A DNA stretch of 64,000 nucleotides, taken from contig NZ_JAFCME010000011.1 of the NCBI RefSeq assembly GCF_018130065.1, forward strand, positions 124,001 to 188,000. Reading direction: 5' to 3'. The first letter of the stretch is position 1. Each line of letters starts with the position of its first letter. The notes below the pieces were generated by a model. That model was not told the origin of the DNA. It did no database searches and was given only the letters and a program-made list of their open reading frames with translations. This document shows positions 18,474-27,207 of this stretch, piece after piece. A program made the position numbers and the translations under genes. This DNA is from Bradyrhizobium sp. AUGA SZCCT0158. Its GTDB lineage: Bacteria; Pseudomonadota; Alphaproteobacteria; Rhizobiales; Xanthobacteraceae.

Positions 18474-18749
18474 TTAGCGCTGGACCATTGATGCCAGAAT
18501 CGGCCCGGCCTCCGCATCCTCAACACAGGGCGTCACGGTAATCTCCATCACGTTTGACCATTGCGCGTACCATCCGTACATCGCCTTCGCGTCATTGCTC
18601 TCGGAAATCGCGAATCCTTGGCCATTCATGCCGTGCCAACGGCCAAGCATTTTCACGCCCTCAGGCGGCGTACCACCCGTCTCAAGAAACTTTTTGATTG
18701 CAGCATCGATCGAGCTTGATGGTATTTTCCAATGTGAGATGTACTTCAT
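18474..18749 (-). CDS. small DUF3303-like protein
   Basis: A 91-residue protein beginning MKYISHWKIP. It has the beta-alpha-beta pattern of the dimeric alpha-beta barrel-like DUF3303 family, including the Trp-rich AMYGWYAQWSNVMEITVTP strand. ATG 18761 is also in frame, but a GGAG placed 6 bases before ATG 18749 decides the start. No catalytic motif is visible; function unknown. It appears monocistronic. Confidence 0.75.
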   Translation of the reverse strand: MKYISHWKIPSSSIDAAIKKFLETGGTPPEGVKMLGRWHGMNGQGFAISESNDAKAMYGWYAQWSNVMEITVTPCVEDAEAGPILASMVQR

Positions 18750-18761
18750 TGCAATCTCCAT

Positions 18762-18985
18762 TTTGAGAAAACACGAGATGCCTTACGGCAGGATCAAGTG
18801 AACCACTGATCGGTGGCGACGAATAGGGATATTAGTGGGCGTCGGAGAAGGCGGCGTGGGATTTCTGAAGCACGCCGGTTTTGGGTCAAAGACTGACCTG
18901 GAGGTAATTTCCGCTTCTGGCGCGGGACGTACATTCGGCAAATCGGGGTATGTCCGGGACCGCTGTGTGGACAGGTTCGCGCCGC
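18762..18985. other. intergenic, no gene seen
   Basis: Region upstream of the DUF3303-like gene and downstream of the IclR gene. I see no coding signal, repeat or convincing terminator. Confidence 0.4.
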
Positions 18986-19762
18986 CTATGACTGCGGCGA
19001 CAACTGCTCCGTCACCTCGCGTGCGACGACGCTCATGTCGTGCGCCAGCGCCAGCGATTTTGCACGGTCGAGTTGGCTGCCGAGGCCAACGGCCGCGAGC
19101 GTATGCGAGATCGTACCCTGGCCGTTCAGAACCGGCACCGCCACGATCGTGACGCCGTCAATATAATTGCCGCGATCGATGCTGAAACCCTGGCGCCGTA
19201 CCAGCTCGACTTCCTTGCGCCAGGAATCGTAGCTCGGCGCGTTGTGCCAGCGCAGCAGGCGAAACCGCTTCTCGATCTCCTTCTGCGGTTGCCCGCAAAA
19301 GGCGGCGACGCATCGCCCCGTGGCGCTGATCAGCGCCGGAAACCGGCTCCCGACATCGACATGCAGGCGCACCGGCGCCTGGCTGCGGGACAGCGTGACC
19401 ACGATCATGTGGTCGAGATCCGGGACCTCGACGCCGATCGCCATCACGCCATAGCGCGCCGAGAGATCATCGAGCTTGGGCCGCACCAGGCTTGGAAAGT
19501 CTGCGTTCTCAAGCACCGCGCGCGCCAGCGGCAACATGCCGGTACCGAGACTGTAGCGCTTGGTCAGCGGGTCGACCCGCAGCAGATCTTCGGCTACCAG
19601 CGCGCGCGCAATATGCAGCGCGGTGCTCGGCACCAGATCGAGCGCTTCGGCTATTGCCTTGAGGCTCTGTGGATCGCGGCTGCGGCTGAGCAGCCGGAGA
19701 ATGGCGATGGCGCGGGTGACGGCGGGTACCGCGCGGACTCGCGGCGATTTGGGATTCGGCAT
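18986..19762 (-). CDS. IclR family transcriptional regulator
   Basis: A 258-residue regulator with an N-terminal winged helix-turn-helix (about residues 10-70, containing AIAEALDLVPSTALHIARAL) and a GAF-like IclR effector domain (about 85-255) with the ISATGRCVAAF motif. The frame extends to ATG 19798; ATG 19762 is preferred because it matches the usual N terminus. It is divergent from the acyl-CoA ligase operon, and the inverted repeat at 19810-19827 lies between them, overlapping a minus-strand TATAAT. It probably represses itself and controls the ligase operon in response to a pathway acid or CoA ester. Confidence 0.9.
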   Translation of the reverse strand: MPNPKSPRVRAVPAVTRAIAILRLLSRSRDPQSLKAIAEALDLVPSTALHIARALVAEDLLRVDPLTKRYSLGTGMLPLARAVLENADFPSLVRPKLDDLSARYGVMAIGVEVPDLDHMIVVTLSRSQAPVRLHVDVGSRFPALISATGRCVAAFCGQPQKEIEKRFRLLRWHNAPSYDSWRKEVELVRRQGFSIDRGNYIDGVTIVAVPVLNGQGTISHTLAAVGLGSQLDRAKSLALAHDMSVVAREVTEQLSPQS

Positions 19763-19809
19763 GATTGTCTCTGTACAACAGTGATTGCGGTGCAACAACG
19801 ATCCGTGCT

Positions 19810-19827
19810 AATTGTACATATACAATT
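19810..19827. promoter_or_regulatory. perfect inverted repeat, probable IclR operator
   Basis: AATTGTA (19810-19816) and TACAATT (19821-19827) form a perfect 7-base inverted repeat around CATA. On the minus strand a consensus TATAAT (19825-19830) overlaps the right arm, so binding would block the regulator's own promoter. On the plus strand the repeat ends 11 bases before a TTGACA (19839-19844), a place typical for activation of the ligase promoter. Confidence 0.65.
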
Positions 19828-19838
19828 ATAAACGCTAT

Positions 19839-19866
19839 TTGACAATCAGCTTGTCTTCGGTATTTT
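19839..19866 (+). promoter_or_regulatory. sigma-70-like promoter of the acyl-CoA ligase operon
   Basis: TTGACA at 19839-19844, a 16-base spacer and TATTTT at 19861-19866. The expected transcription start, 6-7 bases later, falls on or beside the ATG at 19873. No Shine-Dalgarno sequence precedes that ATG, so the mRNA may be leaderless. Confidence 0.55.
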
Positions 19867-19872
19867 GCCGCC

Positions 19873-21432
19873 ATGACCAAGCTGACCCACTTCACGAGCT
19901 ACGCGGATGCGCAGGCGGAATTTTCCTCCGCCAGACTCTGGGAATTGTTCGCGGGCAATCGCGAACGCCTGAACATCGCCCATGAATGCATCGACCGGCA
20001 TGCCGGGCGTTCCAATCCGGCTGTCATTGTCGTTCACGCCGACGGGCCGGATGAACTGTTGAGCTTTCGCGAGATCTCGGAAGCCTCGTCGCGCTTCGCG
20101 CATTATCTGGCAAGCGAGGGTGTCAAGCCCGGCGATCGCGTCGCGATCATGCTGGAGCCGTCGCGGGCGTTCTACGTGGCGGTGTTCGGCACGATGAAGG
20201 CGGGCGCCATCGCCGTGCCCTTGTTCACGCTGTTCGGACCCGATGGCGTCAAGCTGCGCGTCAACGATTGCACGCCGCGGCTGATTGTGACGAACGCCGA
20301 GAAGGCGCCGAGCCTGGACGGCATCGAAGCGAAAATCGTGGTCGCCGACGATGCGTTCCTGAAAGGACTTGAGGGCTTCTCGCCGCACTTCACATCAAAC
20401 ACGGCGGCCGACGCGCTGGCGCTGTTCCAGTACACGTCGGGGACGACGCGCGAGCTTCCCGAGGCGGTCAAGCACACCCATCGTTCGATCGTGACGCTGA
20501 TGGTGGCGGCGCTCTACGGCACCGGTTTGCGACCCGGCGATCGTTTCATCTGTCCGTCGTCGCCGGCGTGGGGCCATGGTCTCTGGCACGGCACGCTGGC
20601 GCCGCTGGCGCTCGGCATCACCATTGGCGCCTATGCCGGCAAGTTCAATCCGGAACGGCTGCTGGCGGCGCTGCAGCAGCACCAGTTCACCAACATCTCG
20701 GCGGCCGCCACCCATTATCGCATGATGCGAAATTCCGGCGCGGCGCCGAATTATCGCTACGCGATCGAGAAACTGTCCTTCACCGGCGAGCCGATCGACA
20801 GCGAGACCGCTTCGTTCGTCGAGCATGTTTTTGGCCGGCCGGCCTGCAGCATGTACGGCACCACCGAGATCGGCGTGATCCTGGTGAGCTATCCCGGCGC
20901 CGGCGATTTCGTCGTCAAGCCCGGTTCATTGGGTAAGCCGATCCCCGGCGGACGCGTCGAAGTCCATGATGCCGAGGGCCGGCAATGCCCGCCCGGCGTC
21001 GCCGGCGAACTGAAGGTCTGGCGCCACGGGCAGTGGATCGCGACCAAGGATCTCGGCCGCATCGATGAGGACGGTTATTTCTATCACGGCGGCCGCGCCG
21101 ACGATGTGATCATCTCCGCCGGCTGGACCATGAGCGCCGTCGAGATCGAGGATGCGATCCTGAAGCATCCGCAAGTGCGCGAGGCGGCCGCCATCGGCGT
21201 CGCCGATCCGCTGCGCGGACAAGTCGTAAAGGCCTTCGTCGTCACCGACCGGGCCGGCGATGAAGCGTTCCAGCACGAGATCCAGGACGTCGTGCGCCAG
21301 CGCCTCAGCCATCACGAATATCCGCGTGTCGTCAGTTTCGTCACCGAACTGCCCAAGACGCCGGCCGGCAAGGTCAACCGCAAGGTGCTGCGCGACCGCG
21401 AGCAGGCCATCACGAAATCAGAAGCGAGATAG
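19873..21432 (+). CDS. AMP-binding acyl/aryl-CoA synthetase
   Basis: A 519-residue ANL-superfamily ligase predicted to activate a carboxylic acid to its CoA ester with ATP. The P-loop reads TSGTTRELPEAVKHTH (from residue 188); the usual TSGTTGxPKGV form is altered, with Arg for Gly and Glu-Ala in place of Lys-Gly. The Tyr-Gly-Thr-Thr-Glu adenylation motif (MYGTTEIG, about 331), the hinge Asp region and the C-terminal catalytic Lys (PAGKVNRKVL, near 500) are present. First gene of an operon with dehydratase, CoA-transferase and Bug protein genes. It resembles benzoate-CoA-ligase-type proteins, but the acid is unknown. Confidence 0.88.
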   Translation: MTKLTHFTSYADAQAEFSSARLWELFAGNRERLNIAHECIDRHAGRSNPAVIVVHADGPDELLSFREISEASSRFAHYLASEGVKPGDRVAIMLEPSRAFYVAVFGTMKAGAIAVPLFTLFGPDGVKLRVNDCTPRLIVTNAEKAPSLDGIEAKIVVADDAFLKGLEGFSPHFTSNTAADALALFQYTSGTTRELPEAVKHTHRSIVTLMVAALYGTGLRPGDRFICPSSPAWGHGLWHGTLAPLALGITIGAYAGKFNPERLLAALQQHQFTNISAAATHYRMMRNSGAAPNYRYAIEKLSFTGEPIDSETASFVEHVFGRPACSMYGTTEIGVILVSYPGAGDFVVKPGSLGKPIPGGRVEVHDAEGRQCPPGVAGELKVWRHGQWIATKDLGRIDEDGYFYHGGRADDVIISAGWTMSAVEIEDAILKHPQVREAAAIGVADPLRGQVVKAFVVTDRAGDEAFQHEIQDVVRQRLSHHEYPRVVSFVTELPKTPAGKVNRKVLRDREQAITKSEAR

Positions 21433-21460
21433 AGGCAAAAGCCTGAAGGAAGGAACGTCA

Positions 21461-22600
21461 ATGCTTGATACCGTCGAAACCAGATTTCCGAAAATCACCG
21501 AGGATGGCCTCGACGATCTGCGCAAGCGCATCGGCGTCTCCATCGGCGTCACCGCCGAGCCCTGGTGCTACGAGGCGACGCGCGACAACATCCGCCATTA
21601 TGCGCACGGCATCGGCGACGACAATCCGCTGTGGTGCGACCCTGATTACGCCGCCAAGACCAACCATGGCGGCATCATCGCGCTGCCGAGCTTCCTGTTC
21701 TCGACCAGCCGCATCGTGTCGGGTTACGTCGGCGGTTTGCCCGGCGTCCACGCGATGTGGTCGGGCGCCGACTGGACCTGGCACAAGGCGGTCAGGCGCA
21801 ACGACGTGATTTCGACCGAGGCCAAGCTGAAGGATCTCGTCGAGCACCAGACGCGCTTTGCCGGCCGCGCGATCCAGCAGACCTATCATGTCGACTTCTT
21901 CAACCAGCAGGGCGACCTCGTCGCCGAGGCGGATAGCTGGTGCTTCCGCACCGAGCGCGACCATGCGCGCGAGCAGGGCACCAAGTACAAGGAGGTCAAG
22001 GCCCGCGCGCCGCGCCGTTACAGCGAGCAGGAACTGGCTGACGCCTACAAGCTCTATGCCGAGGAGCGGATTCAGGGTTCGCGCAAGCGCTACTGGCAGG
22101 ACGTCACCGAGGGTGAGGCGCTGCCCGTCATGTTCAAGGGGCCGATGACGGTCACCGGCTTCATCGCCTATGCGCAAGGGTGGGGCGGCCTCTACATCCG
22201 CGCCAACAAGCTCGCCTGGAAGCTGCAGGACGCCCATCGCGGTCTCGGCATTCCCAACCGCTTCAACATTCCCGATTGTCCCGAGCGCGTGCACTGGGAA
22301 GAGGAGTTCGCGCTCGAAGTCGGCGCGCCCGGCGCCTACGATTACGGTCCGGAACGCTGCTCCTGGCTCACCCACCATCTCACCAACTGGATGGGCGATG
22401 ACGGCTTCCTGCGCCGTGCGACCTGCAAGATCCGCCGGCACAATCCCGAAGGCGACATGCTGTTCATCAGAGGCAAGGTGAAGCGCAAGTTCGTCGAGGG
22501 CGGACGTCACCTCGTCGAGATCGAGCAGGAAGCCTACAACCAGGACAATGAAGTGTCGGTGCTGGGGACCGGCATCGTGGAACTGCCAAGCCGTTCCTGA
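21461..22600 (+). CDS. MaoC-like / FAS1-type hot-dog dehydratase
   Basis: A 379-residue double hot-dog protein. The N-terminal half (about 15-165) carries a MaoC-like hydratase segment with YAHGIGDDNPLWCD (about 47-60) and the second half (about 195-375) is a degenerate hot-dog repeat. Family members hydrate or dehydrate enoyl/3-hydroxyacyl-CoA. ATG 21461 has a strong AAGGAAGGAA ribosome site. It sits 28 bases after the ligase gene, so it probably handles the CoA ester formed by that ligase. Confidence 0.85.
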   Translation: MLDTVETRFPKITEDGLDDLRKRIGVSIGVTAEPWCYEATRDNIRHYAHGIGDDNPLWCDPDYAAKTNHGGIIALPSFLFSTSRIVSGYVGGLPGVHAMWSGADWTWHKAVRRNDVISTEAKLKDLVEHQTRFAGRAIQQTYHVDFFNQQGDLVAEADSWCFRTERDHAREQGTKYKEVKARAPRRYSEQELADAYKLYAEERIQGSRKRYWQDVTEGEALPVMFKGPMTVTGFIAYAQGWGGLYIRANKLAWKLQDAHRGLGIPNRFNIPDCPERVHWEEEFALEVGAPGAYDYGPERCSWLTHHLTNWMGDDGFLRRATCKIRRHNPEGDMLFIRGKVKRKFVEGGRHLVEIEQEAYNQDNEVSVLGTGIVELPSRS

Positions 22601-22638
22601 AGAAGCTTCGTTCCTGACAACAGAACGGTCAATTGACC

Positions 22639-23853
22639 ATGCCCGCAAACGAGCTCACGCGCGGAGCGATGACCGGCCTCAAGGTCGTCGATCTGTCGCG
22701 CGTGCTCGCCGGACCACTGTGCACGCAGATGCTGGCCGATCACGGCGCCGATGTCGTCAAGATCGAGCCGCCTGCGGGGGACGAGACCCGTGGTCTCGGG
22801 CCGCCGTTCGATGCGGCCGGGCAGGCGGCCTATTTCAGCGCCGTCAACCGCGGCAAGCGCGGCATGGCGCTCGACCTCTCGCGCAGCGAAGGGCGCGCGG
22901 TGCTCGAAGCCCTATTAAAGGATGCGGACGTGCTGGTGGAGAATTTCCTGCCGGGCACCATGGAGCGCTGGGGTATCGGCTTTGATGCTCTGTCCACGCG
23001 CTTTCCGCGGCTGATCTACTGCGCCATCTCCGGCTTCGGCTCCGACGGGCCGCTCGGTGGGCTCCCCGGCTATGACGCGGTGCTGCAGGCGATGTGCGGG
23101 CTGATGAGCATCAACGGCACGCAGCAATCCGGCGCCACCCGCGTCGGTGTTCCCATTGTCGATTACGTCACCGGATACAATGCGCTCACCGGCGTCCTGT
23201 TGGCGCTGGCGGCGCGCGAGCGCACCGGGATGGGGCAGCGCGTCGAGGTGACGCTGTTCGACACCGCGCTCAATCTCCTGGTGCCGCACGCGGCCAACTG
23301 GCTCTGCTCGGGCAACGTACCCGGCCGGCTCGGCAGCGCGCACCCCAACATCGCGCCTTACGACAAATTCGCGGCCAGCGATGGCGAGATTTTTCTGGGT
23401 ATCCTCAACGACGGCCAGTTCCGCCGTTTCTGCCAGAAGGTGGCGCGCGAAGATCTGCTCGACGATCCGCGCTTCCGGACCAATGCCGACCGGCTCAAGC
23501 ACGTAGGATCCCTTCGCGCCGAACTCGAGCGTACGCTGGCCGGCTTCAAGTCCGACGATCTCTGCCGCGATTTGATGCGCGCGGGGGTGCCGGCGGGACC
23601 GGTGAACAATGTGGCGCAGGCGTTCGCGCAGCCGCATGTGGCACACCGCGACATGCTGGTCGAAAGCGAGGGCCACCGCGCACCCGGCATTCCCATAAAA
23701 CTTGCGCAGACGCCCGGTGGCGCGGGACGGCGACCGCCCCGCTTCGGCGAACATGTCCACGACATACTGGCGGAAGCCGGATTCGATCAAATGGCCATCG
23801 ACGGTTTGATCGAGACCGGCATCGTCTCACCCAACGACAAGAAGAGCTCATAA
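22639..23853 (+). CDS. family III CoA-transferase (CaiB/BaiF)
   Basis: A 404-residue protein with the N-terminal GLKVVDLSRVLAGPLCTQMLADHGADVVKIE segment of the family, and the catalytic Asp in GLPGYDAVLQAM (about residue 140). These enzymes move CoA from one acyl-CoA to a free acid. TTG at 22633 is in frame; ATG 22639 is chosen. It lies 38 bases after the dehydratase gene, so the operon has two ways to make CoA esters: an ATP-dependent ligase and this transferase. Confidence 0.92.
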   Translation: MPANELTRGAMTGLKVVDLSRVLAGPLCTQMLADHGADVVKIEPPAGDETRGLGPPFDAAGQAAYFSAVNRGKRGMALDLSRSEGRAVLEALLKDADVLVENFLPGTMERWGIGFDALSTRFPRLIYCAISGFGSDGPLGGLPGYDAVLQAMCGLMSINGTQQSGATRVGVPIVDYVTGYNALTGVLLALAARERTGMGQRVEVTLFDTALNLLVPHAANWLCSGNVPGRLGSAHPNIAPYDKFAASDGEIFLGILNDGQFRRFCQKVAREDLLDDPRFRTNADRLKHVGSLRAELERTLAGFKSDDLCRDLMRAGVPAGPVNNVAQAFAQPHVAHRDMLVESEGHRAPGIPIKLAQTPGGAGRRPPRFGEHVHDILAEAGFDQMAIDGLIETGIVSPNDKKSS

Positions 23854-23886
23854 CAAAAAACAAAATCATCTGGAGAGGAAACCATC

Positions 23887-24849
23887 ATGCTGAAATCCGC
23901 AAAATGGGCCGCAGGATTGCTGGCTTTGCTATGGAGCTGCGCGGCAGTTGCGCAGTCCTATCCGTCGAGGCCGGTGCGGATCATCGTGCCGTATCAGGCG
24001 GGCCAGGGCACCGACGTGGTGGCAAGATACTTCGCCGACCATTTGTCGCGGACGATGGGCCAGCGGTTCTATGTCGAGAACAAGCCGGGCGCCGGCGGCA
24101 ATATCGGCGCCGAGCAGGCGGCGCGTTCGGACGCTGACGGATACACGCTGATGATGGGCACCAATGCCACCCAGAGCATGAACGAGTTCATGTATGCATC
24201 GCCGGGATTCGATCCGGCGAAGGATTTTGCGCCGATCATCCTGGTGGGCAAGTTGCCCATGGTGCTCGCGGCCAATCCGTCGTTTTCAGGAAGTTCGCTG
24301 GCCGACCTGGTTGCCGCGGCCAAGGCGACGCCCGACAAGGTCGACATCGCGCTGCCGAGCACGACGGCCCGTATCGTCTTCGAGTTCCTGAAGGGGCGGA
24401 GCGGCGCGTCGTTGTTTTCGGTGCCCTACAAGGGATCGGCGACGGCGACGACGGATGTTCTCGGCGGCCAGGTGCCGCTGATCATCGACACGGTGACGGC
24501 GCTGCGCGGCCATGTCGCCGGCGGCAAGCTGAAGGCGCTCGGGATCACCTCGCTGAAATCGACCGAGCTGATGCCGGGTGTAAAGTCCATCGCCGAGCAG
24601 GGTGTAGCCGACTTCGAGGTGACCGCCTGGAACGCGTTCTATGCGCCGCGCGACACGCCGCAGCCGATCGTCGATCTCTTGAACAAGGAACTGGCCAAGG
24701 CGCTTGCCGAACCGGAAACGAAGAAGCGCCTGCTGGAACTCGGATTCGATCCCGGTGGCGGTACGCCCGCCGAGCTGACCCAGTTCGAGAAGCGGGAGCG
24801 GCTGAAGTGGGGGCCGCTGATCAAGGAAACCGGCCTGCAGGGCGGCTGA
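23887..24849 (+). CDS. Bug/TctC family periplasmic solute-binding protein
   Basis: A 320-residue tripartite tricarboxylate transporter binding protein. A Sec signal peptide covers about 1-22 (LLALLWSCAAVAQS). The mature protein starts with the typical YPSRPVRIIVPYQAG strand, followed by the GAGGNIGAEQAA loop that binds carboxylates. A GGAGAGG ribosome site precedes the ATG. Bug proteins outnumber their membrane partners, and no TctA/TctB gene is present here. As the last gene of the ligase operon it likely captures the acid that the pathway degrades. Confidence 0.92.
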   Translation: MLKSAKWAAGLLALLWSCAAVAQSYPSRPVRIIVPYQAGQGTDVVARYFADHLSRTMGQRFYVENKPGAGGNIGAEQAARSDADGYTLMMGTNATQSMNEFMYASPGFDPAKDFAPIILVGKLPMVLAANPSFSGSSLADLVAAAKATPDKVDIALPSTTARIVFEFLKGRSGASLFSVPYKGSATATTDVLGGQVPLIIDTVTALRGHVAGGKLKALGITSLKSTELMPGVKSIAEQGVADFEVTAWNAFYAPRDTPQPIVDLLNKELAKALAEPETKKRLLELGFDPGGGTPAELTQFEKRERLKWGPLIKETGLQGG

Positions 24850-24866
24850 GCGATCGGCGTGTGAAG

Positions 24867-25463
24867 TCAGCGCTGACCGTCATGGACTGAAATCGCATCG
24901 GCCGACAATCCGCCGATGCGGGCGTGCGGCCGGCCGCCGGTTGCCATCACGAGGCCGAACGCGATTTCGTCGCGGCGTGGCGCGTCCCACATCGTCATCT
25001 CGGCGGTGCCGAAGTGGCTGCGCACATAGGCGGCGTTGATATGGCCGAGCGGCACCATCAGGCGTGTGCCGGGGCCGCCGATCGTCTTTGCCGCGGGAAC
25101 GATCGCCTTGGGCTGGCCAAGCACCTCGCGCATGCCCTGGCCGCCGGCCTCGTGCCACACTGCGCCATGTTCGAGTTCACCGTCCTCGCCGACGACGATG
25201 CCCTTTCCATAGGCCTCGATCATGGCGCTGGCGCCGAGCCGCTCCATCAACCCGGCCGCGAGCTCGCGGCCGAGTTCGCGGAGTGACGCCTGAAACGGCA
25301 TCAGGTCCGGCTCATAGCGTCCGGCAAAGGGATTGCGGATCACCGCGATCGCCGTGCCGACGAGCAGCGGCGCTGCCAGCCGCGGCCCGCGCTCGTGCCA
25401 GATCGTCTCGACGCTCAGCGAGGTCTTGCGGATTTCATAGGCGGCGGACGATTGCGTCGTCAT
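24867..25463 (-). CDS. AA_synth (PF06684-like) family protein
   Basis: A 198-residue protein resembling the amino-acid synthesis family, with the N-terminal IRKTSLSVETIWHERG and the middle AIAVIRNPFAGRYEPD segments. The biochemical role of this family is not established; it is often found with hydrolases and Bug proteins in catabolic clusters. ATG 25463 is 4 bases after the FAH gene stop, so the two form an operon. The frame extends upstream to 25523, but that part overlaps the FAH gene and is rejected. Confidence 0.8.
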   Translation of the reverse strand: MTTQSSAAYEIRKTSLSVETIWHERGPRLAAPLLVGTAIAVIRNPFAGRYEPDLMPFQASLRELGRELAAGLMERLGASAMIEAYGKGIVVGEDGELEHGAVWHEAGGQGMREVLGQPKAIVPAAKTIGGPGTRLMVPLGHINAAYVRSHFGTAEMTMWDAPRRDEIAFGLVMATGGRPHARIGGLSADAISVHDGQR

Positions 25464-25467
25464 CGGA

Positions 25468-26322
25468 TCACTCGTCGACGACGGGATTACGGAGCACACC
25501 GATCTGTTCGATCTCGACCTCAACGACGTCGCCGGGCTTGAGGAAGATCGGCGGCTTGCGGGTGAAGCCGACGCCGGCCGGCGTGCCTGTCGCGATGACG
25601 TCGCCCGGCACGAGGTCGAAGATGGTCGAGGAATATTCGATCAGCCGCGGGATCGAGAAGATCAGCATCGAGGTATTGCTCGATTGCACCGCCTCGCCAT
25701 TGACGCGGGTTTCGAGCTTCAGATTGGTGGGATCGGCAATCTCGTCAGGCGTCACCAGCCACGGACCGAACGGGCCGGTGCCGACGAAATTCTTGCCGGA
25801 CGCGATCTGCTGCGCATGCCGTTGCCAGTCGCGGACGCTGACGTCGTTGTAGATCGAGTAACCCGCGACATGGCTCCAGGCGTCGGCCTGGCTGATGTGG
25901 CGGCCGCCCTTGCCGATCACGACGGCGAGCTCGCCTTCCCAGTCCAGATTGTCGGAAACTTTTGGCCGGATCACCGGCGCGTTGTGCGCGACCTGCGAGC
26001 GCCAGACCCGCAGGAAGATCGGCGGAAATTCGGTGATCTCGCGCTTCATGCCGAACGCGACAGCCTCGTTGTGGTGGTCGAGGTAGTTGCGCACGGCGCA
26101 GACGATCTTTTCGGGCCGCGGGATCACAGGCAGAAAACTGATCTCGCTCAGTTTCAGGTCCGCCTTGTGGGCGGCGGCGATCTGCTCCCGCTCGGCGAAT
26201 TTCGCGCTGCCAATGAAATCCGCCAGCGTCCCGCCGAGCACCTTGCCGAGGTCGATGACCTCGTCGCCGCGCACGGCGCCCCATGTTTCGGTCTGCTGCC
26301 GCAGGAAAGATATGAGCTTCAT
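25468..26322 (-). CDS. fumarylacetoacetate hydrolase (FAH) family protein
   Basis: A 284-residue FAH-fold enzyme. The metal-binding DWEGELAVVIGKGG motif (about residue 128) and the C-terminal VLRPGDVVEVEIEQIG-like segment (here FLKPGDVVEVEIEQIG) are visible, as is TGTPAGVGFTRKP. The family splits C-C bonds of acylpyruvates or decarboxylates/hydrates ring-cleavage products. ATG 26322 is preferred over the upstream 26367 because the protein then begins with the family start MKLISF. The regulatory element at 26351-26380 lies just upstream. Together with the extradiol-like gene at 28266 it may act late in an aromatic pathway. Confidence 0.9.
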   Translation of the reverse strand: MKLISFLRQQTETWGAVRGDEVIDLGKVLGGTLADFIGSAKFAEREQIAAAHKADLKLSEISFLPVIPRPEKIVCAVRNYLDHHNEAVAFGMKREITEFPPIFLRVWRSQVAHNAPVIRPKVSDNLDWEGELAVVIGKGGRHISQADAWSHVAGYSIYNDVSVRDWQRHAQQIASGKNFVGTGPFGPWLVTPDEIADPTNLKLETRVNGEAVQSSNTSMLIFSIPRLIEYSSTIFDLVPGDVIATGTPAGVGFTRKPPIFLKPGDVVEVEIEQIGVLRNPVVDE

Positions 26323-26350
26323 GAACGTGATCCCTGGACCCTGATCTAAG

Positions 26351-26380
26351 ATTTCCGTAAAAGACACTATTTTCGAAAAT
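26351..26380. promoter_or_regulatory. regulatory element, copy A (ATTTCCGTAA-N7-TATTTTCGAAAAT)
   Basis: A 30-base element, 29 bases upstream of the FAH start, with a half site ATTTCCGTAA and a palindrome ATTTTCGAAAAT (26369-26380). A near-identical element with the same 7-base spacing is found at 27208-27237. The match suggests a shared operator, most likely for the GntR regulator encoded between the two sites. Confidence 0.7.
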
Positions 26381-26449
26381 TAAACAAGCGGAATTCAGTT
26401 TCGGCTCGGGAGCGCGCATTTCGGCGCGGTCGCCGAGGCCCGATCGGGT

Positions 26450-27151
26450 TCAATTCTGGCTGAACAATTCCGAAGCGTATTTGATGACGTTGTCAGTGGT
26501 GCTCTGGATGTGCTTTGCGATCAGCTCGCAGGCGCGGTCGGCATCGCGGCCGACGGCGGCCTTCATCAGCGCACGGTGCTCGCCGGCCTTGTCGCGCGGA
26601 CGTGGCCGGAACCTTGCCGAGATATTGCGATAGCGCTCGGCGCGTTCGAACAGTGATTGCCGGATGCCAAGCAGGGTTGGCGAGCCGCATGCCGCCACCA
26701 GGGATTCGTGAAACTCCCGGTGCGCCAGCTTCCATTCCGGATTGTCGGCGTAGTCCTCGACCTCGCGCCCCTCGATGATTCCAAGCCGGTGAATCGACGA
26801 AATAACCGCGATTTCCCAGTCATCATCGCCATTTTCGATCGAGCGGCGGATCAAATCGACCTCGATCAGGATGCGGGCACGGGTGAGATCGATCAGATCC
26901 GCGAGGCTGATCGGCGCCACCTTGAAGCCGCGCTGCTCCTCGGCCACCACCAGCCCCTCGGCCGCCAGACACGTCAGCGCCTCGCGCAGCGTCGTGAAGC
27001 TCGCGCCATAGGTCAGCCGCAGCGTATCGAATTTGAGCACCTCGCCGGGCCTGAGCCGGCAGGTCACGATCTCGTTTCGCATCCGGTGCGCGATGTCGGA
27101 CGCGAGCGTCTTGCCGAATTCCTTTCGGCGCTTGAAGGCCGTCACGTTCAT
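26450..27151 (-). CDS. GntR family transcriptional regulator, FCD subfamily
   Basis: A 233-residue regulator with a winged HTH (about residues 15-80, including YGASFTTLREALTCLAAEGLV) and an FCD domain (about 90-225) with the usual His residues, such as AHREFHESLVAAC and the later KHIQST. The frame continues upstream to 27334, but ATG 27151 matches the family start. The gene lies between two copies of the same element (26351-26380 and 27208-27237), one of them upstream of its own promoter, so it likely controls itself, the FAH operon and the quinone-oxidoreductase operon. Confidence 0.9.
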   Translation of the reverse strand: MNVTAFKRRKEFGKTLASDIAHRMRNEIVTCRLRPGEVLKFDTLRLTYGASFTTLREALTCLAAEGLVVAEEQRGFKVAPISLADLIDLTRARILIEVDLIRRSIENGDDDWEIAVISSIHRLGIIEGREVEDYADNPEWKLAHREFHESLVAACGSPTLLGIRQSLFERAERYRNISARFRPRPRDKAGEHRALMKAAVGRDADRACELIAKHIQSTTDNVIKYASELFSQN

Positions 27152-27207
27152 GGAATCGCTCTCCGATCGCCCTTCGAGTCTATCGAGGCGAGAATGCTGT
27201 TGCAATA

